A stretch of DNA of 64,000 bases from Candidatus Roizmanbacteria bacterium UBA1450. GTDB taxonomy: Bacteria > Patescibacteriota > Microgenomatia > UBA1406 > GWC2-37-13. Within the stretch, counting starts at the first letter, position 1. Each line of letters begins with the position of its first letter. Made by a program: the position numbers and the translations under genes. Below, one piece after another: positions 26,739 to 35,037 of this stretch. The notes under the pieces were generated by a model. The model saw only the letters and a list, made by a program, of their open reading frames with translations. It ran no database searches and was not told the origin of the DNA. The DNA lies in contig DCTC01000002.1 of the NCBI GenBank assembly GCA_002329205.1, positions 62,001-126,000 on the forward strand, in the 5' to 3' direction.

Positions 26739-26829
26739 ACATTCATTCTTTTAAACTTAGGAAAAACATTCAAAAATTATAAGTTGATCGAGATCTGATA
26801 AAAAGTTCCAATCTTATCCCATACCCCCC

Positions 26830-26911
26830 GCAGCGTAATAAACTGCAAAGCAGTTTAAACGCTGCTGTCGCGTTGAACGTATTATTTTTCAAATAAACGT
26901 TCTTACGCGAC
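26830..26911. repeat. Palindromic element, copy 2 (two stem-loops)
   Basis: Stem-loop 1, 26830-26865: GCAGCGT..ACGCTGC enclosing AAACTGC-AAA-GCAGTTT. Stem-loop 2, 26867-26911: GTCGCGT..ACGCGAC enclosing GAACGT..ACGTTC and TTATTT-TTC-AAATAA. Stem-loop 1 has the same base as the minus strand of the element at 17372-17405, while the tip differs on both sides of the stem and stays paired. No gene lies in 26739-27048. Confidence 0.7.
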
Positions 26912-27036
26912 GCCTATCTTCAAAACAATTTAAACCTGGCAGTGATGTGGAATGTAATACAGTTGTTAGGTCTTACCTTCAAAGATACATTTCATTTTTA
27001 CGTTTATCCTTGATCTTCCTTAATCTTTCTATTAGT

Positions 27037-27048
27037 GTGTAATTACAC
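27037..27048. promoter_or_regulatory. 12-bp perfect palindrome touching the GIY-YIG start
   Basis: GTGTAATTACAC ends directly before the ATG at 27049. A symmetric site at a start codon could be an operator; it could also be chance in AT-rich DNA. Confidence 0.25.
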
Positions 27049-27315
27049 ATGTTTTATTATGTATATATTCTCTATAGTATTGACTATCATAAGTTGTATA
27101 TTGGGTTTACAAAAGATCTGGTAAAGAGAGTAATGAAGCATAACTCGGGACAGTCACCTGCGACTAAACCTTATATTCCTTATAAACTTATTTATTATGA
27201 AGCCTTTTTGAACAAAAAAGATGCGATGTGTAGAGAGCAGTTTTAAAAGTCAGGATATGGCTTGCGGAGTATCAGAAAAATGTTGAAATTTTACTTTGTA
27301 GATAAGCAATTTTGA
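27049..27315 (+). pseudogene. GIY-YIG nuclease gene broken by an in-frame TAA
   Basis: The first 65 codons give a standard single-domain GIY-YIG protein: YYVYILYSIDYHKLYIGFTKDL (YVY and YIG strands), RVMKHNSGQSPATKP and LIYYEAFLNKKDAMCREQF. At 27244-27246 TAA stands where the family has a Leu (REKYLKxG); after it the same frame continues KSGYGLRSIRKMLKFY, the expected family ending, to a TGA at 27313. One base change (TTA to TAA) explains the break. These small UvrC/endonuclease-like proteins are frequent in this group of bacteria. Readthrough cannot be excluded. Confidence 0.8.
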
Positions 27316-27349
27316 AAAAAAGAGACTGAAGCTATGAAGATTGATTGTC

Positions 27350-27392
27350 TTCATGGACACAACACTTTAGCAAGGTGTACTCTGGGTAACCA
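27350..27392. repeat. Direct repeat, right copy
   Basis: TTCATGGACAC-variable-AGGTGT-A-CTCTGGGTAACCA, an imperfect copy of 24225-24266 about 3.1 kb away. Similarity stops just after the ATGAAG that starts the small gene in the left copy, so only the upstream part of that unit is duplicated. Confidence 0.65.
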
Positions 27393-27420
27393 CCGTTGGA
27401 AATAAAACAACAAGAGTGAA

Positions 27421-27978
27421 CTAGTTGAAAAACCTTCTGAAAAATTCACCTAGAACATTGTCTTCATCCTTTTCCAATCTTCCTCCCGGAACCACAAGCA
27501 GTTGTCCAACTACGGGTACGTTATTGTCTTCATCCATAAATTCATTGAAAGGGAAATTACGAATATTATCAGGATCAGCTTTATAGAGAAGGGCAATCGT
27601 ATCAGTTGATTCACCTTGTTGCACTTCATGCATGACTCCGCTTACCGGAGGGATACTGAGTACCATATTTGCAGATATTCCTTCATCTGGGATGTCATTG
27701 GCCCAAACAATCGAATCTACAGATACATCGAATGTCTCCGCGATACCTTCAAGCGTGTCTTCTTTTTGTACTTTATAAAAAATGAGACCTTCCCGAGGAC
27801 CCGTATCATACATTTGATTTCTCAAATATTGAGCGATTCTTTTTTGATCATTGGTTGCTTTCCAGATTGACAAAGCTGTTAGCAATATGGCAATAAGGAG
27901 TAAAATCGGAAAAAGAGTGAGAAATGATATATGAAACGGATGATGAAGATGCTTGATGTTGCTTTTTTTCTTGTTCAT
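27421..27978 (-). CDS. Membrane-anchored LysM-type protein
   Basis: 185 residues: basic start, one transmembrane helix (about 21-42), then an outer part with two LysM-like units. The first, FYKVQKEDTLEGIAETFDVSVDSIVWANDI, matches LysM (V-x-x-x-D-T-L-x-x-I-A). The second, HEVQQGESTDTIALLYKADPDNI, is more divergent. LysM binds N-acetylglucosamine chains, so the protein likely sits on peptidoglycan. There is no peptidase domain on the C-terminal side, unlike M23 endopeptidases that often carry this start. ATG at 27978. Confidence 0.78.
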   Translation of the reverse strand: MNKKKSNIKHLHHPFHISFLTLFPILLLIAILLTALSIWKATNDQKRIAQYLRNQMYDTGPREGLIFYKVQKEDTLEGIAETFDVSVDSIVWANDIPDEGISANMVLSIPPVSGVMHEVQQGESTDTIALLYKADPDNIRNFPFNEFMDEDNNVPVVGQLLVVPGGRLEKDEDNVLGEFFRRFFN

Positions 27979-28073
27979 AGTATTATGATAACCGAGAAAA
28001 AAGGGATATGCCAGCACTTCCTGAAGTTATCCGCTCATTTTTCTTTCAGAATCTTTACAATTTAATTTTATGA

Positions 28074-28079
28074 TATAAT
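28074..28079 (+). promoter_or_regulatory. -10 hexamer for the RRM gene, giving a leader of about 95 nt
   Basis: TATAAT about 100 nt before the start codon, with a T-rich -35 region (TCTTTA 16 nt upstream). A long AT-rich leader with a Shine-Dalgarno site is exceptional in this window. Confidence 0.4.
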
Positions 28080-28162
28080 ATATCATTAGTTCTCCAGTTT
28101 ATAACTGCGATAAAAGTAAATACTCAATATTTGAATACTTCTTTGAAAGTAGATAAGATGAA

Positions 28163-28172
28163 AGGTGGTGAT
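28163..28172 (+). promoter_or_regulatory. Ribosome binding site of the RRM gene
   Basis: AAGGTGGTGA about 9 nt before the ATG at 28181. One of only two convincing Shine-Dalgarno sequences I see in the window. Confidence 0.55.
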
Positions 28173-28180
28173 TATAGTAC

Positions 28181-28468
28181 ATGGATCAAAACAACAAAAT
28201 TTTCGTAGGAAATCTTCCTTGGTCAATCAAGAACGAACAACTTCGTGATCTTTTCGCACAATTCGGTGAGATCGTTGAAGCAATCGTCATCCAAGAAAGA
28301 CGCACTGGTCGCTCAAAAGGCTTTGGATTTGTAACATTTACAACACCGGAAGCAGCTGATGCAGCTACACAGGAAATGCATGGGAAAGAAGTCGAAGGTA
28401 GAAATATCGTCGTCAACAAAGCACGTCCTCGTGAAGAAAGACCGCAACGCGACTTCAACCACGAATAA
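28181..28468 (+). CDS. RRM-type RNA-binding protein
   Basis: 95 residues, a single RNA recognition motif: RNP2 IFVGNL at 7-12 and RNP1 RSKGFGFVTF at about 44-53, with the aromatic positions intact, and a short basic tail (NKARPREERPQRDFNHE). Bacterial single-RRM proteins of this type behave like cold-shock or general RNA chaperones. The gene has its own promoter with a long leader and its own terminator, so it is monocistronic and probably strongly expressed. Confidence 0.92.
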   Translation: MDQNNKIFVGNLPWSIKNEQLRDLFAQFGEIVEAIVIQERRTGRSKGFGFVTFTTPEAADAATQEMHGKEVEGRNIVVNKARPREERPQRDFNHE

Positions 28469-28480
28469 TAACAATAATTA

Positions 28481-28529
28481 AACCCTTCCGTCGGTTCTGG
28501 ATTATTTCGGGACAAAGGAGGGTTTTTTT
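28481..28529 (+). terminator. Rho-independent terminator of the RRM gene
   Basis: AACCCTTC pairs with GGAGGGTT across a 28-nt loop and is followed by seven T. Confidence 0.75.
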
Positions 28530-28557
28530 ATGGCAAATTTGCATAGTATAATGAGGA

Positions 28558-29118
28558 ATGCATATTCTGATACTACACGGTGTTCAATCACATGCCGGTG
28601 ACCACTGGCAGAGATGGTTAAAACAGGAATTGGAAGAAAGAAAACATACGGTATATATGCCTGAATTGCCGAATACGGAGCATCCGGATCGATTTGATTG
28701 GCAGTATTTTATTAAGCATGTTCTATCGGGCGTCCCCTTGAATGAACTAATTATTGTAGGACATTCACTGGGTGTTGTATCTGCACTCGATTTTATTGAG
28801 CAGTCGGAAAATAAAGTATATTGTCTGGTATCCGTATCGGGATTTGCCGAAGATTACGGAGCGGAGTTGAACGGCTCTTTCATGAGACAGAGGGATATCG
28901 ACTTTATTAAAGTCAAAAAACACTTGAGTAAAGCCGTTGTCATATATGGCGATGATGATCCATATGTGCCTCAGGAAAAGCTGGAGAATCTGGCAAATCT
29001 ATTGGGTGTCAAACCAATTGTTATTGTCAAGGGCGGACATTTAAATACGGATGCAGGATACGTGACATTTCCGATGCTGACGGATGTGATGAAACAGTTA
29101 GACAAAAAGAAAAAATAA
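28558..29118 (+). CDS. Alpha/beta hydrolase of the RBBP9/YdeN family
   Basis: 186 residues. Starts MHILILHGVQSHAGDHWQRWL, the HG-x-x oxyanion strand with the GDHWQRWL phrase typical of this family. Nucleophile elbow GHSLG (Ser near 74), acid in YGDDDPYVP and His in GGHLN complete the triad. It is a serine hydrolase of unknown substrate. TATAAT stands 5 nt before the ATG. The next gene follows after 1 bp. Confidence 0.9.
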   Translation: MHILILHGVQSHAGDHWQRWLKQELEERKHTVYMPELPNTEHPDRFDWQYFIKHVLSGVPLNELIIVGHSLGVVSALDFIEQSENKVYCLVSVSGFAEDYGAELNGSFMRQRDIDFIKVKKHLSKAVVIYGDDDPYVPQEKLENLANLLGVKPIVIVKGGHLNTDAGYVTFPMLTDVMKQLDKKKK

Positions 29119-29119
29119 T

Positions 29120-29518
29120 ATGAATAGAAAAACGAAAATTATTATTGCACTTCTTGTGGTAGCGGCACTTATTGCCTCATTTATCTACTCAATGTATAGT
29201 GCCAACCGACCAACTGTAGAACCCGACCTTTCTGCAGGGAGGGCAATACAAGTCTCAAAAGAAGAGATTGTGATAGACACAGGTACCTGTAAACCGGATC
29301 TTCGGAGAGTGGATACATTATCCGGAGCGACAATAATTGAAGTTGCAGGCAAAGAGTTTGATGTTTGTCTCCTCAATTACGGTCCTGCTTTACATGATAG
29401 AAACCTCAATCAAAAACTTCCGATCCGGTGTGCGGTACCAATAGAACGTGAACAGGTAAAATTTCCCATATTTAATCGAGGTATAGATTTTGCAGAAATC
29501 GAAGAGTACTGTGAGTAA
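29120..29518 (+). CDS. Membrane-anchored or secreted hypothetical protein
   Basis: 132 residues: basic N-terminus MNRKTK and one helix IIIALLVVAALIASFIYSM (about 7-25), then a domain with four Cys (GTCKPD, FDVCLL, IRCAVP, EEYCE) that could form two disulfides outside the membrane. Beta-rich appearance. Cotranscribed with the hydrolase. Family not recognised. Confidence 0.55.
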   Translation: MNRKTKIIIALLVVAALIASFIYSMYSANRPTVEPDLSAGRAIQVSKEEIVIDTGTCKPDLRRVDTLSGATIIEVAGKEFDVCLLNYGPALHDRNLNQKLPIRCAVPIEREQVKFPIFNRGIDFAEIEEYCE

Positions 29519-29554
29519 TTGGAAAAAGACAGTTGATATATTGTAGTCCGCAGC

Positions 29555-30598
29555 CTATTTAAACTCCCTGATATTGTTGGAATTGATGTAGAAATTATTC
29601 CCTTGTCCAGCTACTAGCTTGTACGCTACTTTCCGTACTATCGTTTCGATCAAGCGTTCAAGACTGCGGATACCCGGTTCGAAACCAAGCGGTCTGACAA
29701 GCTCAGGCCACAGAGACTCATCAATGGTAAGCTGATTTGGATCGACACCGGTTGCCTTCATATATTTGGGCAGAATATAATTCTTGCCGATTTCAATTTT
29801 TTCCTCGTCGCTGTAGGACGGCATTTGGATAAGCTCAAGACGGTCGAGAACAGGCGGGGCAATATTTGTCGTATTATTCGCCGTCGCGACAAAAAGGACA
29901 TTGGAAAGGTCAAAGGGATAGTCAAGGAAATAATCAACAAAATGCTGGTTCTGATTCGGATCTAAAAGCTCAAGAAGAACACCCATTACTTCGGCGCGTG
30001 CATCTGGTGTAATACGGTCAAGTTCATCAAGTAGTATCACAGGGTTCCGTACTTTTACTTCACGCAGAGACTCGATAATTTTTCCCGGCTCTGACTCGGG
30101 AGTAATTTTCGATTGACCTCTCAAATCACGTGCAGAAGCCAGTCCTCCGAAAGGAATACGTACGAGCCGTCTTCCGAGTGATTCGGCAATTGAAATGGCA
30201 AACGTCGTTTTACCGGTACCTGCCAAGCCAACAAAGAACAAAGGGCGTGTATGGATTGTATTCGCATTCAATTTTTCTTTCTGCAGTTTATATATTGAAA
30301 GATATTCCAGGATTCGAAGTTTGACTTTGTCCAATCCGTAATGGTTTTTATCAAGGCTAGCCTTCGCTTTTGCAATATCTACGATATCCTTGGTCTCGGT
30401 ATACCACGGCAATGAGACGATCCAATCGACATATTTTTCAATAATATCCAGATGTGCAAGATTGCCTCCGTATTTCAAAGAAAGGTTAATCCGCTCGATC
30501 TGATCCATTGCCTTTTGCTGCAAATTAGCAGGTAGCTGAACGGATTGCAATTTTGTTTTTAGCTTTGTTATTTCAGATAAAGCCGCTTGGGTATCCAT
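29555..30598 (-). CDS. Lon-like AAA+ ATPase without LON and protease domains
   Basis: 347 residues. It corresponds to the middle of Lon: helical neck (about 5-60, with YVDWIVSLPW, equal to the Lon signature YL-WL--LPW), linker DKNHYGLDKVKLRILEYL, Walker A GLAGTGKT (124-131), Walker B VILLDELD, sensor 1 FVATANNT and sensor 2 in GIRSLERLI. It ends where the peptidase S16 domain would begin; the following DNA to 29518 encodes no Ser-Lys dyad in any frame. The N-terminal substrate domain is also missing. It may serve as an unfoldase. It is divergent from groES and shares that promoter region. Confidence 0.88.
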   Translation of the reverse strand: MDTQAALSEITKLKTKLQSVQLPANLQQKAMDQIERINLSLKYGGNLAHLDIIEKYVDWIVSLPWYTETKDIVDIAKAKASLDKNHYGLDKVKLRILEYLSIYKLQKEKLNANTIHTRPLFFVGLAGTGKTTFAISIAESLGRRLVRIPFGGLASARDLRGQSKITPESEPGKIIESLREVKVRNPVILLDELDRITPDARAEVMGVLLELLDPNQNQHFVDYFLDYPFDLSNVLFVATANNTTNIAPPVLDRLELIQMPSYSDEEKIEIGKNYILPKYMKATGVDPNQLTIDESLWPELVRPLGFEPGIRSLERLIETIVRKVAYKLVAGQGNNFYINSNNIREFK

Positions 30599-30622
30599 AA
30601 AATTAGCAGACGATCAAAACAC

Positions 30623-30651
30623 TTGACAAATCTTCGTACCTTCGTTATAAA
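30623..30651 (+). promoter_or_regulatory. groESL promoter
   Basis: TTGACA at 30623-30628 and TATAAA at 30646-30651 with a 17-nt spacer, the best consensus promoter in the window. A TTAGCAGA half-site (30603-30610), like the left arm of the operator before hrcA, lies just upstream, but no matching right arm is seen. Confidence 0.75.
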
Positions 30652-30709
30652 TATATACGTCCTGTGTAGACTTTGTAATTACTATTTATAAGTTAACTAT
30701 AACAGATTT

Positions 30710-31009
30710 ATGGCATCAAAAACAAACATCAAACCCATGTTTGATTATGTCCTCGTAAAACCTCTTGCACGAGAGGAAGTAACGGAATCCGGTATTGTAC
30801 TCCCCGATACTGTCAAAGAAAAACCTCAAATGGGAGAAGTTATGGCAATTGGACCCGGCTCTATGAACGATGACGGGAAAACCCTGCCCATGCATGTAAA
30901 AGTCGGACAAAAGGTCATCTATAAAAAATGGGGTGGCGATGAAGTCAAAGTCGGAAATGAAGAATGGCTTCTCACCGAACAGAAGAATGTTATGGCAATC
31001 GTCGAATAA
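30710..31009 (+). CDS. groES: Co-chaperonin GroES
   Basis: 99 residues. KPMFDYVLVKPLAREEVTESGIVLPDTVKEKPQMGEV covers the conserved start and the mobile loop (ESGIVLP binds GroEL); the C-terminal part WGGDEVKVGNEEWLLTEQKNVMAIV is canonical. It forms the heptameric lid of the GroEL chamber. groEL follows after 34 bp. Confidence 0.97.
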   Translation: MASKTNIKPMFDYVLVKPLAREEVTESGIVLPDTVKEKPQMGEVMAIGPGSMNDDGKTLPMHVKVGQKVIYKKWGGDEVKVGNEEWLLTEQKNVMAIVE

Positions 31010-31043
31010 ATTGCTAGTTACTAATTAATATTTACATAAACTT

Positions 31044-32702
31044 ATGGCAAAACAAGTTGTATTCGGAGACGAAGCTCGCCAGAAACTGGTTGGCGGAGTC
31101 AACAAACTCGCAAAAGCAGTAGTGACAACCCTCGGACCTCGAGGACGCAATGTCGCACTCGACCGCAAATGGGGTGCACCTATGGTCGTACATGACGGTG
31201 TCACTGTAGCAAAAGATATTGAATTAGAAGATCCGTTTGAAAATATGGGAGCACAGATGGTAAAAGAAGCTGCTTCCAAAACAAATGATGTCGCAGGAGA
31301 CGGAACTACATCTTCGACACTCCTTGCTCAGGCAATGGTCAATCACGGTATGAAGAATGTCACGGCAGGCGCAAATCCCATGATCCTCAAAAGAGGTATG
31401 GATGCTGCAGTCGAGGCAGTTATTGCAGAAGTGAAAAAAATGGCTAAAAAAATCCCAGCCGATGATATCGAACAAATCACTCAGGTAGCCAATATCTCAG
31501 CGGCCAACGAGGAGATCGGACGTATGATCGCAGAGGCTATTAAAAAAGTCGGGAAAGACGGCGTGGTCACAGTCGAAGAAGGAAAAGGCCTTCAGATGGA
31601 AAGTGAACACAAAGAAGGTATGGAATTTGACCGCGGATATGCATCTCCGTACTTTGTCACCAATCCTGATCGTATGGAAGCCGAGATTGAAGATCCGTAT
31701 ATTTTGATCACGGACAAGAAAATCTCAGCAGTATCTGATATGCTTCCGTTCTTGGAAAAAGTTGTCAAAGTTTCCAAAAACATCGTCATTATCGCTGATG
31801 ATGTTGAGGGCGAAGCACTTCCGACACTTGTTGTCAATAAGCTTCGCGGAACTTTCAATGCACTTGTCATCAAAGCTCCGGGTTTCGGTGAACGGCGAAA
31901 AGCTATGCTTGAAGATATCGCCATTCTGACCGGCGGAACCGTCATTTCAGAAGATCTCGGTAAAAAGCTGGAGAATGTAGAAATCGAAGATCTCGGACGG
32001 GCAGACAAAATCTGGTCTGATAAAGAAAACACCAGAATTGTCGGAGGTAAAGGAGATGCGGCAGCTTTGAAGGCCCGCATCGCTCAAATTAAAAAAGAAA
32101 TTGATCTTACGACTTCAGATTTTGATCGGGAAAAGTTGCAGGAGCGGCTTGCCAAATTGTCAGGCGGCGTAGTCGTTATAAAGGTGGGTGCAGCAACGGA
32201 AGTAGAGATGAAAGAGAAAAAAGAGCGAGTCAATGATGCGGTCGCAGCGACAAAAGCAGCACTTGAAGAAGGAATTGTTGCAGGAGGCGCAACCACGTAT
32301 CTGCAGGCTCGAAAAGCTTTGGCTTCTGTCCGTGAGAAACTCGAATCAAATGAAGAAAAGACGGGTGTGGACATCATCTATCAGGCACTCGGAGAACCGA
32401 TCCGCATGCTTGCACAAAACAGCGGAATGGAACCAGGACGTGTCATGTACCAGATAGAGCAAAAAGATGATCCGACATATGGTTTTGATGCCGTTTCCCG
32501 TGATTTTGGTTCCATGTTCAAAAAGGGAATCATTGATCCAGCCAAAGTGGTCAGAACGGCCATCCAGAATGCTGAATCGGTAGCAGCTGCTATCCTTACA
32601 ACTGAGGCACTTGTCGCAGATCTTCCTGAGAAGAAGGAAGAACCTGCAGGCGGAGCCGGCGGTATGGGAGGCATGGGCGGCGGTATGCCGGGCATGTTCT
32701 AA
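31044..32702 (+). CDS. groEL: Chaperonin GroEL
   Basis: 552 residues. Contains LGPRGRNVALD, the nucleotide-binding motif VAGDGTTSSTLLAQ, the apical domain with ALVIKAPGFGERRK, and EEGIVAGGATTYL near the C-terminus. The tail is a GGM repeat (GGMGGMGGGMPGMF), which faces the cavity. Cytosolic folding chamber, partner of GroES. The unit ends in a strong terminator. Confidence 0.98.
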   Translation: MAKQVVFGDEARQKLVGGVNKLAKAVVTTLGPRGRNVALDRKWGAPMVVHDGVTVAKDIELEDPFENMGAQMVKEAASKTNDVAGDGTTSSTLLAQAMVNHGMKNVTAGANPMILKRGMDAAVEAVIAEVKKMAKKIPADDIEQITQVANISAANEEIGRMIAEAIKKVGKDGVVTVEEGKGLQMESEHKEGMEFDRGYASPYFVTNPDRMEAEIEDPYILITDKKISAVSDMLPFLEKVVKVSKNIVIIADDVEGEALPTLVVNKLRGTFNALVIKAPGFGERRKAMLEDIAILTGGTVISEDLGKKLENVEIEDLGRADKIWSDKENTRIVGGKGDAAALKARIAQIKKEIDLTTSDFDREKLQERLAKLSGGVVVIKVGAATEVEMKEKKERVNDAVAATKAALEEGIVAGGATTYLQARKALASVREKLESNEEKTGVDIIYQALGEPIRMLAQNSGMEPGRVMYQIEQKDDPTYGFDAVSRDFGSMFKKGIIDPAKVVRTAIQNAESVAAAILTTEALVADLPEKKEEPAGGAGGMGGMGGGMPGMF

Positions 32703-32721
32703 GAACTTGAGATTGTTATAT

Positions 32722-32754
32722 AAAAGCCCCGTCGAAAAAGACGGGGCTTTTTTT
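32722..32754. terminator. Bidirectional terminator between groEL and the GH13 gene
   Basis: AAAAGCCCCGTC pairs with GACGGGGCTTTT (12 bp) around a six-base loop, with T tracts on both strands. It serves groEL and the convergent amylase gene, whose stop codon lies in its tail. Confidence 0.9.
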
Positions 32755-34783
32755 ATTTTGACACATAAACTACACCACAGTTTGCAGGAAGGATCGTACT
32801 GGCTTGTTTATACTGGATCCCTTGTTTTGTGGAGGCATATTCAGTTAGCTGTACGTCCAAATCGGTAAAAGACTCGTGAGGGACCTCTGCGGGTTTTCCA
32901 CTTCTGTTGACCATGACAACTACTTTGTCTTTTTTTTTGCTTTCCTCATCAGAAGTACGGATGTACACAAGAATATCCGGATTGCCCGTATCAACGAAGG
33001 ATATATTTGAAGAAGTAACTGATGAATATTTTTCACGGAGGGCAGCTAATTTTTGTACATGACTAAGACGTCTGTTATGTTTTCCGGCAAGCTCCCATGC
33101 TATCGGTTTTCTATTCATGGGATCGGTTACGATTGGACAACCCTGATTATTCATTCCGATTTCATCTCCCGCCCAAATACTTGGTGATCCGGGAAGTGTC
33201 ATCATAATAGTTAGGCCAAGGTCAGTCTTGTCCTGATCTTTATTTTTGTTTCCCAAAAGATCATCAATACGAATAACGTCATGAGTACCTGCATTATTCA
33301 TCATAGTCTCGATAACTTGTTTGGGATGACGCGATACAAACCAATTTACACGATCCGCAAATTGATATGCGTTTGCTGAACATGCACGGTCGCCGGATAA
33401 ATGTTGTCTTCTGGTTGGGGTATCGCCAATGAGATAATCGAGCGTCCATTGCCAAAATCGGTAGTTCATGACACCGTCGAATTTATCACCATTCAGCCAA
33501 TTTGCTTCATTTTCGTTGTCCCAGATCTCTCCGATTGTCCATAGTTCAGGATCAATAGATTTGACAAGTGTTCTGAATTCATTCCAGAATTCCGGTCGGT
33601 TTATATCATTCGGGACATCCAGTCGCCAACCGCCGTTTTTCTTTCCACCGTCAGGTTTATTGCCGCTCATCATGGTGCTCCAGAATCCTATAACTCCCAG
33701 TTGTCTTTGTGCTTCTTCAAGAAGTACAGGATCAGCAATGATACTTCTTCTTGTTTTTGCATCTTTCATGCTGTTGACCCAATTTCTCCATTCGTATGAT
33801 TGTCTCTCAATAGGTTGCCCTGCTGCATATCCTTCTCCCAGGAAGTGATTTCTGACATCGGGATTGTAATGATCAAGAACCGGTAAAGAATCATGACCCC
33901 ACCATCCTTTCCAACTTTTCAGTTTCCCGCCCCAGTCGAATTTGACATCCTGGTACCAGTTTTTATATTGAGAATTTGCACCTTGTTCTTCAATATCCCG
34001 AAAGGCATAATGCGCGCGGCCGGTATGGTTGACGGCAATATCCAGAACAACGGGAATTTCATTTGTTAATTGATCAAATTTTCGAATACCTATATATTTC
34101 ATTTCTGCGCGTTCTTCATCATTCGCCTGCAGATATTCTTCATCGGAGAATCCAGTGAATCGATGGTTAACAGACAGGTAATCTGCAGTATTATAGCCAT
34201 GGACCGTATCTGATTCAAAAATTGGGTTGAGATATAGGCCGCCTGCTATTGATTTCAAATAGTCCATACTTCCGAGTATTCCGTCAAGCGTTCCTCCTGC
34301 AAAATGAGAATTGTCATCAAAGTCTCTATTACGGCGATTTTGGAGATCTTTCCAGTTGGCTTGAGCTTGTTTGCGTATATCAGGATTTTGAGACCACAAA
34401 TCAGGATTACAGAACCGATCGACCATAATCTGGTACATCGGTTTTGCTTTTGTCACCCAACGCGGTGTAGGATACGCATAACGGGCAGAGATCTCTTGAA
34501 GCAATGTAAACAGTTCCTCGGTTCGTTGTCTGGGATCCGGGATATCACGTACATCCTGCAGCAACTGTTGAACATCCGGCGGTTGATAACGCATCTCATA
34601 GTCGAGGTACTGGTCAATATATCCGCTTTCAATATGCTGATTAAAAAGTCTCGGTTCGTCAGCTTGAGCTCTAGTTCCTGCAAGAAATAAACCGTTTAGG
34701 CCAGGAAGTTCAGGATGACCCGGGAAGCGATACGGGTTACCCTTATAGGGGTTAATTCGTGTTAATTTTTCTGCTGCAAGCAT
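32753..34783 (-). CDS. GH13 alpha-amylase family protein (neopullulanase/maltogenic amylase-like)
   Basis: 676 residues, no signal peptide. The four GH13 regions are all present: VLDIAVNH (region I), GGWRLDVPN with the nucleophile Asp (region II), IGEIWD with the acid/base Glu (region III) and NNAGTHD (region IV). The barrel starts near PMYQIMVDRFCNPD; the N-terminal 110 residues are a helical extension that is not an obvious carbohydrate-binding module. A C-terminal beta domain closes the protein. The region II-III wording is nearest to cyclomaltodextrinase-like enzymes. It likely degrades intracellular maltodextrin or glycogen. Confidence 0.92.
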   Translation of the reverse strand: MLAAEKLTRINPYKGNPYRFPGHPELPGLNGLFLAGTRAQADEPRLFNQHIESGYIDQYLDYEMRYQPPDVQQLLQDVRDIPDPRQRTEELFTLLQEISARYAYPTPRWVTKAKPMYQIMVDRFCNPDLWSQNPDIRKQAQANWKDLQNRRNRDFDDNSHFAGGTLDGILGSMDYLKSIAGGLYLNPIFESDTVHGYNTADYLSVNHRFTGFSDEEYLQANDEERAEMKYIGIRKFDQLTNEIPVVLDIAVNHTGRAHYAFRDIEEQGANSQYKNWYQDVKFDWGGKLKSWKGWWGHDSLPVLDHYNPDVRNHFLGEGYAAGQPIERQSYEWRNWVNSMKDAKTRRSIIADPVLLEEAQRQLGVIGFWSTMMSGNKPDGGKKNGGWRLDVPNDINRPEFWNEFRTLVKSIDPELWTIGEIWDNENEANWLNGDKFDGVMNYRFWQWTLDYLIGDTPTRRQHLSGDRACSANAYQFADRVNWFVSRHPKQVIETMMNNAGTHDVIRIDDLLGNKNKDQDKTDLGLTIMMTLPGSPSIWAGDEIGMNNQGCPIVTDPMNRKPIAWELAGKHNRRLSHVQKLAALREKYSSVTSSNISFVDTGNPDILVYIRTSDEESKKKDKVVVMVNRSGKPAEVPHESFTDLDVQLTEYASTKQGIQYKQASTILPANCGVVYVSK

Positions 34784-34885
34784 GTAGGCGAAAAAATGGT
34801 AAAACGCCCATCTATATGATCATATCTTATTATATTTCCTTTTGTCTACCAATTCACAAGAGTTATGCATATCCGAAACTTACAT

Positions 34886-35035
34886 TCAAAAGAGAAGAAA
34901 AAGGAATGCAAGAAGAGATAAAAAAGCAAGAGCAATCAAGACAATGAAATAAGGTAGATAGGTAAGTATGAGAACCACCAAAAGACCCAGAAGTTTGTTG
35001 AGATTTTTTATTAGATCAACCGGTGGTTTGTCCAT
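34886..35035 (-). CDS. Small hydrophobic membrane protein (49 aa)
   Basis: 49 codons from the ATG at 35035 to the TGA at 34886. It starts MDKPPVDLIKNLNKLLG and then is almost wholly hydrophobic (two closely spaced helices, LVVLILTYLPYFIVLI and ALAFLSLLAFLFLLF). It starts 2 bp after the stop of the upstream gene, which supports a real, cotranscribed gene. Function not recognised. The 100 bp between it and the amylase gene hold nothing clear. Confidence 0.6.
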   Translation of the reverse strand: MDKPPVDLIKNLNKLLGLLVVLILTYLPYFIVLIALAFLSLLAFLFLLF

Positions 35036-35037
35036 TG

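Noticed and set aside
29518..29555. Frameshifted Lon protease domain downstream of the Lon-like gene
   Set aside because: Only 37 bp separate it from the next gene, so no room for a peptidase domain; it is a true short form.
30603..30637. Full CIRCE operator upstream of groES
   Set aside because: Only a left half (TTAGCAGA) is present; no TGCTAA arm at the right spacing.
34759..34947. 62-codon plus-strand frame
   Set aside because: Overlaps the start of the GH13 gene and runs antisense to the 49-residue gene; Lys/Gln end is the antisense of hydrophobic codons.
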